A stretch of DNA of 5,219 nt, taken from Promethearchaeota archaeon (GTDB lineage Archaea > Asgardarchaeota > Lokiarchaeia > Sigynarchaeales > MK-D1). Below the pieces are notes generated by a model. That model made no database searches. It was not told the DNA's origin and saw nothing but the letters and a program-made list of their open reading frames with translations. This document shows, in pieces, positions 1 to 5,219 of the stretch (position 1 is its first letter; each line of letters starts with the position of its first letter). Position numbers and translations under genes: made by a program. The stretch covers positions 1 through 5,219 of the forward strand of contig JAEOUK010000313.1 of assembly GCA_016839385.1 (NCBI GenBank), read 5' to 3'.

Positions 1-1
1 T

Positions 2-628
2 GGACTTCTTATTCTTCGTGCTGAGAATGAGACTCATCCTGATGCACCAACTGCAGTTTATGCCTACAATCAGTGGTTGGAATACAATTTTACAACGGGT
101 GCTATCACTTCCTGGGGAAAAATGCAATTTAAATATGGGTACATTGAAGCTCGCATGAAAATGCCGAAATCCACAGGTTTTTGGCCAGCTTTTTGGACTT
201 TACCTGGGAATGGTGTTTGGCCTCCAGAAATTGATATTCACGAATTTCTCAGCTCCCACGAATCCCGAATCACTGGGGCCTATCACTGGGGGGAGGATTG
301 GCAAGATTTACATTCCTTTGGAACTTATGAAAATACTATGACTGATCTTTCGGACGGATTTCATCGGTATGGATTAGAATGGACTCCTGATCATCTGAGT
401 TGGTATTTTGATCGTAAACAGATGGGGAAATATTTCAATAAAGACGAAGCTATTGCGCAACTTGGTCCTCAGTATATATTAATTAATTTAGCAATAGGTG
501 GCTGGGAAGTTGATCCTGATGAAACTACCATTTGGCCGGCGACATATGAGACGGATTATGTGAGAATTTGGCAATTATTGCCAGAATTTGCACATGTAGG
601 ACAAGAGATAACATTTAATTATACATAG
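2..628 (+). CDS. Glycoside hydrolase family 16 endo-beta-glucanase (laminarinase/lichenase-like), 5'-truncated by window edge
   Basis: GH16 enzymes hydrolyse internal beta-1,3 or beta-1,3-1,4 bonds of glucans with retention, and are normally secreted. The first complete visible codon is at base 2, and 208 residues are present. The catalytic signature EIDIHE lies at visible residues 76-81 (bases 227-244), with Glu76 as expected nucleophile, Asp78 as helper and Glu81 as acid/base. This is the beta-bulge form typical of laminarinases. Other family landmarks are YGYIEARMKMP, GFWPAFWTLP, the FHRYGLEWTPD strand, ILINLAIGGW and the closing strand TDYVRIWQ, followed by a short tail of about 17 residues. 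The missing N-terminus should hold roughly 50-80 residues of the sandwich plus any signal peptide, so secretion cannot be judged here. The in-frame TTG at 77 is internal, because homology continues upstream of it (LLILRAENE). Substrate specificity (laminarin, lichenan, other) is not decided by what is visible. The stop is TAG, and the next gene follows in the same direction after 11 bases. Confidence 0.93.
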   Translation, partial: GLLILRAENETHPDAPTAVYAYNQWLEYNFTTGAITSWGKMQFKYGYIEARMKMPKSTGFWPAFWTLPGNGVWPPEIDIHEFLSSHESRITGAYHWGEDWQDLHSFGTYENTMTDLSDGFHRYGLEWTPDHLSWYFDRKQMGKYFNKDEAIAQLGPQYILINLAIGGWEVDPDETTIWPATYETDYVRIWQLLPEFAHVGQEITFNYT

Positions 629-633
629 AGGAG
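628..633 (+). promoter_or_regulatory. Shine-Dalgarno site of the SDR gene
   Basis: GAGGAG overlaps the last base of the GH16 stop codon and sits six bases before the ATG at 640. It fixes that start. It also supports translation of the SDR gene from a transcript shared with the GH16 gene, since no room for a separate promoter exists in the 11-base gap. Confidence 0.8.
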
Positions 634-639
634 AATTTC

Positions 640-1548
640 ATGTCAAAGGATACACTAGTCATTACAGGAGCAAATGGGTTTATTGGAGCAAATTTGATCG
701 TTGAAGCAAGAAAAAATAATTGGAATATTAAAGGAATTGTTAGACGAGAGGAATCTGCTAAGTATGTTAAAGAATTAGGAGCACTACCTATAGTTATCAA
801 AGAATTGGATATAGACGCCTACACCAAAGCATTTGAAGATTGTACGGCAGTAGTACATCTAATTGGGGTAATCGACGAGAAACATACTTCTTTTCAAAAA
901 GCTCATGTGGAATCTACACGAATTGTAATTGAAAGCGCAGAAACTCAAGGATTAAAACGGTTGATCAACATTTCAGGACTGGGAGTAGATCAAGTTGGTA
1001 AGGTAGAATGGGCTAACAATCCCTATTTTAAATCAAAGTGGAATGCTGAAAATCTCCTCCTCCATTCATCTATTCCCTTTGTAAACTTCAGACCTTCCTA
1101 TATATTCGGACCCGAAAGTTATTGGTTTGCATCTCTATTTCGTGGGATACAGAAAGGAAAAATCAATATAATAGGAGATGGATTAGTTCCCATGCAACCT
1201 ATTTATGTAAAGGACGTAGTAAACTTTTTTTTAGCAGCTGCAGAAGGATTAGGTGAAGAAAACGTTACTTATGACATGGTGGGACCAGAAATAACAAATA
1301 TGAAAGATATGGTAGATAGGGTAATTCGATTTTATATTAAACTTCACAAATGGAAAAAACCAGTTGAAATTACTCACATTCCATATTCAGATGCACATGA
1401 ACTCCTAAATATATCCAAAGAGAAGATTGCAATTTCACAATGCAATTTACTTGGGGATAACAGTCAATTGATAAAGGAATTAGGAATTAAATTAACTCGC
1501 TTGAACTCTGCAATTAAATATTCAATTAGAAATTTTTCCCTTCTTTAA
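640..1548 (+). CDS. Extended/atypical SDR, NAD(P)-dependent epimerase/dehydratase family (NDUFA9-like)
   Basis: This is a Rossmann-fold nucleotide-binding protein of 302 residues, a usual length for atypical extended SDRs of the NDUFA9/complex-I-associated type. The dinucleotide-binding loop is TGANGFIG (residues 9-16, Gly10-Gly13-Gly16). The VVHLIG strand is at 71-76 and ISGLG with Ser112 is at 111-115. An YxxxK pair is present at Tyr129-Lys133 (YFKSK), then RPSYIFGP at 151-158 and QPIYVKDV at 196-203. Two arginines at 35-36 after the second strand could bind the 2'-phosphate of NADP(H), which is an inference. The substrate is unknown. Family members act on nucleotide sugars, or serve as NADPH-binding accessory proteins in quinone/respiratory contexts. 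The ATG is supported by the GAGGAG site six bases upstream. The gene is probably co-transcribed with GH16, although the functional link is unclear. The C-terminal third is lysine/isoleucine-rich and poorly diagnostic. No membrane segment or signal peptide is seen, so a cytoplasmic location is likely. Confidence 0.88.
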   Translation: MSKDTLVITGANGFIGANLIVEARKNNWNIKGIVRREESAKYVKELGALPIVIKELDIDAYTKAFEDCTAVVHLIGVIDEKHTSFQKAHVESTRIVIESAETQGLKRLINISGLGVDQVGKVEWANNPYFKSKWNAENLLLHSSIPFVNFRPSYIFGPESYWFASLFRGIQKGKINIIGDGLVPMQPIYVKDVVNFFLAAAEGLGEENVTYDMVGPEITNMKDMVDRVIRFYIKLHKWKKPVEITHIPYSDAHELLNISKEKIAISQCNLLGDNSQLIKELGIKLTRLNSAIKYSIRNFSLL

Positions 1549-1592
1549 TTGATCACACCAGATCGATTTCAAACACATTTTTTCCTTCCTCT
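1533..1592 (+). terminator. Candidate U-rich (archaeal-type) termination region for the + strand transcript
   Basis: A pyrimidine run TTTTTCCCTTCTTT at 1533-1546 ends at the SDR stop codon. A second run, TTTTTTCCTTCCTCT, lies at 1578-1592, about 30 bases past the stop. No stable hairpin precedes either run. T-tracts without a stem are the usual signal of archaeal intrinsic termination. The second run lies inside the 3' end of the opposing glycosidase gene, where the bases also encode Lys/Glu codons, so it could be a coding by-product. Confidence 0.3.
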
Positions 1593-3028
1593 ACATCGAA
1601 GATGAAGGTGTTATCTATGATTAAAGAATATGGTTGATTTGAATCAACTAAAATCTGACCTTCTTGATATATAATATTAGTAATAGTATTTCCGAATGAC
1701 AAGTTTTCAATTCCTTGTTTTCCAGAATATGCAGTGTGGATATCCCAATGTATGGATTTTTTAAAAGCATCAATCGTATGGATCCCAATGATATTCTCTA
1801 TCAGTAATGAAATTGGACCTAATGCGGACCAACCACAAAAATTGGGTCGGACAAACCTAGAATTCTTTTTATATGTAGCTGGCTTTGATTCCTCAGGAGA
1901 ATACGCCTCCCATATTGTATGAGGTGTGTAATCTTTGTAAGTTTGATATATTGCTCCCACAAAATTCTCCGATACATCCCGTGCTAACTCAAATTCATTA
2001 TATTTTTCTAACGCTTTTGCTCCCAAATAGACCATCGGTGCCCACACACCCCCTCGCCAGTATTGTCCTTTGGGATCAAAATCTTTATCATTTCTGGCTA
2101 CTGATGGGAAATATAGTTGTCCTCCTAGCGAAAAGGGATCATTTATATGTTTAATCATCTTTTCAGCTTGTTCATCACCTGGGATTTCTGCTAACATTGC
2201 CCAAAAGGAAGTGGGTGTAATTACTTTAACCAATTTATGTGGATTGAATAGATTAATATCAAAATAAAAATTATCTTGGTTGTCCCAATAATACGCATTT
2301 ATTATATCCTTTATTGAGAGATATTTTTGGTAATATTCCCGTTCAATTTGTGCTTCTTCAAGGATTTCAGCAATTAAAGATATGTAATATGCTGAAAGCG
2401 CTTGCTGGGATATTAAATCGATCCACAGAATTTTCCAATATTTGCCTCGTGCACGAGGAGTATTATCCATGCCGCTCGGTGTTCCGGACCATATATATCC
2501 ATATTTTGTTTTCCTTACCATAACTGGAACATTACATCCTGGTATCCCTCTAAATCTCCGTGAATTTTCAATAAAATCAAAATGTTTCTGCAGATATTTT
2601 TTTTCTTGAAGCACCCATTTCAATCGATTTAAGTCTCCTGTTATTTTTGCATATTCATATTCAACCCATGCAAAAAATGGAGGATTATCTGGATGTTGTA
2701 CGCGAGCGGGATGATTTCTTTTATCATGGATAATAAAATAAAAATTGTTTAAACTCTCAATCCCTGGAAATTCTTTGAACCCGTATTTGCAAAATAACGC
2801 TATAAATAAGGTATCCCAAATCCAGATTGTGTCTGGGGTCATTGCTTCATCTATATACAATTTCTGGGGTGAATTCTCACGATATAATACATGATCCCAC
2901 GCAATTTTCCACGTTTTCCAATATAGATCCACATATTCTGGTATTTCCTCAAATATTGGGATAGGCAGTTTTTCTGTGTTCAAAGAGCGTTTTATTTTAT
3001 AGTGAGAATAATTACATCTATTTTGCAT
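1553..3028 (-). CDS. Trehalase-like / GH63-like (MGH1-type) cytoplasmic glycoside hydrolase
   Basis: This is an inverting (alpha/alpha)6-barrel glycosidase of 491 residues, counted from the ATG at 3028. Related enzymes hydrolyse mannosylglycerate, glucosylglycerate, trehalose or glucosyl-oligosaccharides. Visible landmarks are IWIWDTLF at about 68-75, the HPARVQHPDNPPFFAW region at about 106-121, SGMDNTPR at 185-192 with Asp188 as predicted general acid, YWRGGVWAP at 323-331, and TIWEAYSPE at 371-379 with Glu374 as predicted general base. PNFCGWSALGP at about 395-405 follows. A beta-rich C-terminal part (about 425-491, including GIENLSFGN) matches the end seen in MGH1-like proteins. No signal peptide or membrane segment is present at the N-terminus, so the substrate is probably a small intracellular glycoside. 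A GTG nine bases upstream (3037) is in frame and would give 494 residues. The ATG is preferred because GTGATC just before it resembles a Shine-Dalgarno site. The gene starts 35 bases after the acyl-CoA dehydrogenase stop and may be read through from it. Its exact substrate cannot be read from sequence. Confidence 0.87.
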   Translation of the reverse strand: MQNRCNYSHYKIKRSLNTEKLPIPIFEEIPEYVDLYWKTWKIAWDHVLYRENSPQKLYIDEAMTPDTIWIWDTLFIALFCKYGFKEFPGIESLNNFYFIIHDKRNHPARVQHPDNPPFFAWVEYEYAKITGDLNRLKWVLQEKKYLQKHFDFIENSRRFRGIPGCNVPVMVRKTKYGYIWSGTPSGMDNTPRARGKYWKILWIDLISQQALSAYYISLIAEILEEAQIEREYYQKYLSIKDIINAYYWDNQDNFYFDINLFNPHKLVKVITPTSFWAMLAEIPGDEQAEKMIKHINDPFSLGGQLYFPSVARNDKDFDPKGQYWRGGVWAPMVYLGAKALEKYNEFELARDVSENFVGAIYQTYKDYTPHTIWEAYSPEESKPATYKKNSRFVRPNFCGWSALGPISLLIENIIGIHTIDAFKKSIHWDIHTAYSGKQGIENLSFGNTITNIIYQEGQILVDSNQPYSLIIDNTFIFDVEEGKNVFEIDLV

Positions 3029-3031
3029 AAA

Positions 3032-3037
3032 GATCAC
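3032..3037 (-). promoter_or_regulatory. Shine-Dalgarno-like GTGATC before the glycosidase ATG
   Basis: On the - strand the order is GTGATC, then TTT, then ATG (3028). GTGATC pairs with the GATCAC portion of the conserved 16S rRNA 3' end (GGATCACCTCC). The in-frame GTG of this site could itself be taken as a start at 3037. It is better read as part of the ribosome-binding site. Confidence 0.45.
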
Positions 3038-3063
3038 ATTATCTCGAAATGAAAATGGAATTA

Positions 3064-4305
3064 TTACTCATAGATTTTTACGTCTGGTGCTTCACTTTCC
3101 TTAGCATCCATTTCCACATCTCGAGAGAGTTTCTCAGCTTTAAGTAATTCATTGAAATATTCATGTTGAATTATAAGATTCATAACCTCACTAGTTCCTG
3201 TCCAAATTGTCGAAAGTCGAATATCTCGAAAAATTCTTTCAACAGGGAATACATTTGTATAACCAATTCCCCCTAATACTTGCATCGCATTTGAGATAAT
3301 TGTAGTAGCGGATTCAGTTGAAAAACGTTTTGCCTCTGAAACCATTCTTCTGCAAATAGAACCGGATTGCCCAGAATCTATTGCTTTAGCTGTCTGATAA
3401 ACAAGAGCTCTTGCAGCATCTAACATCATTATCGAGTCAGCAAGTTTAAAACTCACTCCTTGAAATGATTTAATGGTTTGACCAAAAGCTTTCCGTTTGT
3501 GTGCATACTTAGTGGCAATTTCAAGTGCAGATCGACTCATTCCTAATGGTCCGGCAGCAGAAGTCATTCGTTCAGGAATCATCATCTGGTAAAAAATTAA
3601 CCCTCCTTTACCTTCTCCAAGAACTAAATTATCAGCGGGAACTTGGACATCCTTCATAATTAACCTTCCAGCACCTCCACCTCGTGTACCCAATAATCCA
3701 TAGATATATCGAGTTTCAACTCCCATATCCTTGTCGACAATGAACAATGAAATCGAATCCCGGGGATTTTTCCCTTCCATATCTGTTTTTGCATAAACTA
3801 AAAAGAAATCTGCTCCTTCTGCACCCACAACAAATCTTTTTTGTCCATTAAGGATATAATGGTCTCCCTCTTTGATTGCAGTTGTCGTTGCACCAAAGAA
3901 ATCACTTCCTCCTCTTGGTTCAGTTAGAGCTTCAGCTGTAAATTTCTTTCCTTCTAACATAGGTTTTAGGTAATTCTCCTTCTGTTTTTCGCTTCCAAAC
4001 TTGTCCAAAGCTTCACCACATATACTAGGAAGAGAGTATAAACATCCCAATGCCATAGGTAGTAAACCAATTTCCTCCAAAACTGCTGTTTCGGTCACCC
4101 AACCCAGACCTTGACCCCCCCACTTTTTTGGAAATCTTAATCCCAATAGATTCCACTCTGCAAGTTTTTTAACATACTCCGTGGGATATTGAATTTCATC
4201 ATCGTCCATTTGAATAAGTAATTCACGGGGAACCTCTTTTTTGACAAATTCTTTAGCTTTTTCTTTCCATTTAATGGATTCATCATCTAACATGAAATCG
4301 TACAT
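3064..4305 (-). CDS. Acyl-CoA dehydrogenase family flavoprotein
   Basis: This FAD-dependent alpha,beta-dehydrogenase of acyl-CoA thioesters passes electrons to ETF, and its 413 residues are slightly longer than the usual ~380. Domains in order are an N-terminal helical domain (about 1-120), a beta-barrel (about 121-235) with TEPRGGSD at 128-135 (family form TEPxxGSD) and LNGQKRFV at 152-159, and a C-terminal helical domain with [12 protein letters not shown] at 271-282, [10 protein letters not shown] at 341-350 and [17 protein letters not shown] at 357-373. The position that holds the catalytic Glu in short/medium-chain enzymes (EGT) is Thr369 here. A Glu at 245, in [12 protein letters not shown], matches the helix-G base of isovaleryl-CoA and long-chain dehydrogenases. 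The protein is therefore probably active, with branched or longer substrates possible, which is an inference. A charged tail of about 20 residues (394-413) follows the core. The ATG at 4305 fits the family N-terminus. The gene ends in tandem TAA TAA. The neighbours do not define its substrate. Confidence 0.95.
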   Translation of the reverse strand: MYDFMLDDESIKWKEKAKEFVKKEVPRELLIQMDDDEIQYPTEYVKKLAEWNLLGLRFPKKWGGQGLGWVTETAVLEEIGLLPMALGCLYSLPSICGEALDKFGSEKQKENYLKPMLEGKKFTAEALTEPRGGSDFFGATTTAIKEGDHYILNGQKRFVVGAEGADFFLVYAKTDMEGKNPRDSISLFIVDKDMGVETRYIYGLLGTRGGGAGRLIMKDVQVPADNLVLGEGKGGLIFYQMMIPERMTSAAGPLGMSRSALEIATKYAHKRKAFGQTIKSFQGVSFKLADSIMMLDAARALVYQTAKAIDSGQSGSICRRMVSEAKRFSTESATTIISNAMQVLGGIGYTNVFPVERIFRDIRLSTIWTGTSEVMNLIIQHEYFNELLKAEKLSRDVEMDAKESEAPDVKIYE

Positions 4306-4319
4306 GACTACCTACTCGC

Positions 4320-4342
4320 TATATAGAAATAAAAGGTTTAAG
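4320..4342 (-). promoter_or_regulatory. Candidate archaeal promoter (TATA-like element) for the acyl-CoA dehydrogenase gene
   Basis: On the - strand the sequence TTAAACCTTTTATTTC precedes a CTATATA. The TTTTAT core (4334-4329) begins 29 bases before the ATG, the spacing of an archaeal TATA box from a transcription start. This would give an almost leaderless mRNA. A weak AGGTAG (about 4313-4308) lies just before the ATG. In AT-rich DNA such matches occur by chance, so this is tentative. Confidence 0.3.
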
Positions 4343-4376
4343 ATCACAAAAATCAGAAAAACCAAAAAATTGAAAA
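4343..4376 (-). terminator. Poly-T tract terminator after the URO-D family gene
   Basis: Directly after the TAA of the URO-D gene, the - strand carries three T runs in close order: six T (4369-4364), five T (4361-4357) and five T (4352-4348). No hairpin is visible. Clustered T-tracts are the hallmark of archaeal intrinsic termination. With the TATA-like element just downstream, they suggest that the acyl-CoA dehydrogenase gene is transcribed separately from the URO-D gene. Confidence 0.45.
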
Positions 4377-5219
4377 TTAGATAACAAGTTCGGGATTTAT
4401 ACTTCGAATAGCCTCCAACATTGTTTTTACATTACTCACTTTTGCATTTAATAATGTATTTGTAGCCCCTGGAATATATCCACTGCCTTTCCCGAGAACT
4501 TTAACTGAATTTGTCACTTCGCTCCATACATGTTCCTTAGTTCCATTTACAAGTAAATTTGTGTCATCAATTGTTCCTAATAAAGCAATTTTATCGCCAT
4601 ACTTTTGCTTTAATGTTGGCAAGTCATTAATTGTCGGTTGAAGACTTTCCACCCCCTCTATTCCTAATTCAACAAGATCAGAGAAAATTGCACCAATATT
4701 TCCGCATGAATGGATAATGAACTTAGATCCATAACTATGGACGATTTCTACATATCTTTTCAAAATAGGTTTTATGAATTGTCTCCAGTATTTTACAGGC
4801 ATTTGTAGTCCATGATTAAAACCCCAATCATCTCCACACATCACTACGGGGGGTTTTCCTAATTTAATTATACGTTCCAATCCATGACCTTGCACTTCAA
4901 AATTCTTTTCTAGAATGTCCTCCAGAAACTTCTGGTCCTTTCTACAATACTTTGCCACCTGGGCCATCCCAATACTCCTGTGAAGGTTTTCATAGGGACC
5001 GGGAAGTCCAATCATGCTCAGTATTTCGTATTTTTCTATAAGAGTTTGTGTAGTTTTCACTTTAGGTCTTATCATTGCATCTGTGTAATGTTTTGGACGC
5101 CCCAGGTTCCACCATTGGATAATCTTCTCTTTCGAAGTGAGAAATGGTCCAAGATACCATTCGTGAGGGGTGCCATCATCTTTAATAACGACTTTATCCA
5201 TTCCTCCAAATGTATCCAA
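4377..5219 (-). CDS. Uroporphyrinogen-decarboxylase superfamily protein (methyltransferase-like), 5'-truncated by window edge
   Basis: The C-terminal 280 residues of a URO-D (TIM-barrel) fold protein are visible. Full-length members usually have about 340-380 residues, so some 60-100 are missing. The first visible codon, TTG, is internal and not a start. Recognisable elements are the DDWGFNHG segment at visible residues 130-137, the MPVKYWRQFIKPILKRYV helix at 140-157, HSCG at 170-173 and GVESLQP at 189-195. The closing GSGYIPGATNTL is at 245-256. DDxG plus HxCG is typical of the URO-D branch related to corrinoid:CoM methyltransferases (MtaA/MtbA/CmuA) and O-demethylase methyltransferases, where His and Cys bind zinc. 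True HemE belongs to a different branch. The third zinc Cys expected about 75 residues after HxC is not seen, since the region reads GATN. Role in methyl transfer is therefore likely but unproven, and no corrinoid protein gene lies in the window. The stop is TAA, followed by T-tracts. A cytoplasmic location is likely. Confidence 0.85.
   Translation of the reverse strand: MDTFGGMDKVVIKDDGTPHEWYLGPFLTSKEKIIQWWNLGRPKHYTDAMIRPKVKTTQTLIEKYEILSMIGLPGPYENLHRSIGMAQVAKYCRKDQKFLEDILEKNFEVQGHGLERIIKLGKPPVVMCGDDWGFNHGLQMPVKYWRQFIKPILKRYVEIVHSYGSKFIIHSCGNIGAIFSDLVELGIEGVESLQPTINDLPTLKQKYGDKIALLGTIDDTNLLVNGTKEHVWSEVTNSVKVLGKGSGYIPGATNTLLNAKVSNVKTMLEAIRSINPELVI

Noticed and set aside
77..79. TTG as the start of the GH16 gene
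   Set aside because: GH16-like sequence (LLILRAENE) continues in frame upstream to the window edge, no ribosome-binding site precedes it, and the protein would lack part of the core sandwich.
615..800. Open frame on the - strand opposite the start of the SDR gene
   Set aside because: It is antisense to a well-supported gene, has no family resemblance and no ribosome-binding site.
1734..2523. Four short + strand open frames opposite the glycosidase gene
   Set aside because: They overlap one another and are antisense to conserved catalytic segments. Their translations are low-complexity with no recognisable motif.
3035..3037. GTG start for the glycosidase
   Set aside because: An ATG lies three codons downstream and the GTG is part of a GTGATC Shine-Dalgarno-like sequence. 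The choice changes only three residues and remains open.
3064..4305. Acyl-CoA dehydrogenase as an inactive relative because it lacks Glu before Gly-Thr
   Set aside because: Glu245 at the helix-G position can supply the base, as in isovaleryl-CoA and long-chain dehydrogenases, and the FAD-binding motifs are intact.
5217..5219. TTG as the start of the URO-D family gene
   Set aside because: The frame is open to the edge and the family's N-terminal 60-100 residues are missing, so the true start lies outside the window.
1..5219. CRISPR, transposon, tRNA or defence/toxin system
   Set aside because: No spaced direct repeats, terminal inverted repeats, transposase motifs, tRNA-like cloverleaf or recognisable defence domains were seen on either strand. 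The five genes are ordinary metabolic families.

Overview
The window is AT-rich and almost fully coding. It holds five protein genes: two on the + strand (2-628 and 640-1548) converging on three on the - strand (5219-4377, 4305-3064, 3028-1553). The two outermost genes run off the window edges. No tRNA, rRNA, CRISPR array, insertion sequence or long repeat is visible, and no non-coding stretch exceeds about 71 bases.

Layout. At the left, the 3' part of a GH16 endo-beta-glucanase (laminarinase/lichenase-like) is followed 11 bases later, behind a clear GAGGAG ribosome-binding site, by an extended atypical SDR of the NDUFA9-like type. Four bases after the SDR stop lies the stop codon of the opposing gene, a trehalase-like/GH63-like (MGH1-type) glycosidase with no signal peptide. 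Further right on the same strand are an acyl-CoA dehydrogenase and the C-terminal three quarters or so of a uroporphyrinogen-decarboxylase (URO-D) superfamily protein, probably related to corrinoid/methyl-transfer URO-D proteins rather than to heme-pathway HemE.

Organism. This is inference. The signs are AT-rich DNA with mixed AGA/CGN arginine codons, poly-T tracts without hairpins where a terminator is expected, a GTGATC Shine-Dalgarno-like site, a TATA-like element close to a start codon, and a mix of URO-D family, acyl-CoA dehydrogenase and NDUFA9-like SDR genes. Together they fit an uncultured archaeon, with Asgard/Promethearchaeota (Loki-like) as the best guess. A fermentative or anaerobic bacterium is not excluded.

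How the genes fit together. GH16 would cut external beta-1,3/1,4-glucans, and the MGH1-like enzyme would hydrolyse a small cytoplasmic glucoside or mannoside (for example a glycerate glycoside or trehalose-type solute). The acyl-CoA dehydrogenase and URO-D protein point to acyl-CoA oxidation and methyl/corrinoid chemistry. The picture is heterotrophic carbon use, but no single pathway links all five genes. I see no convincing evidence of an undescribed system. The most useful leads are the displaced catalytic base of the acyl-CoA dehydrogenase (Glu245 in place of the usual Glu before GT) and the missing third Cys in the URO-D protein.
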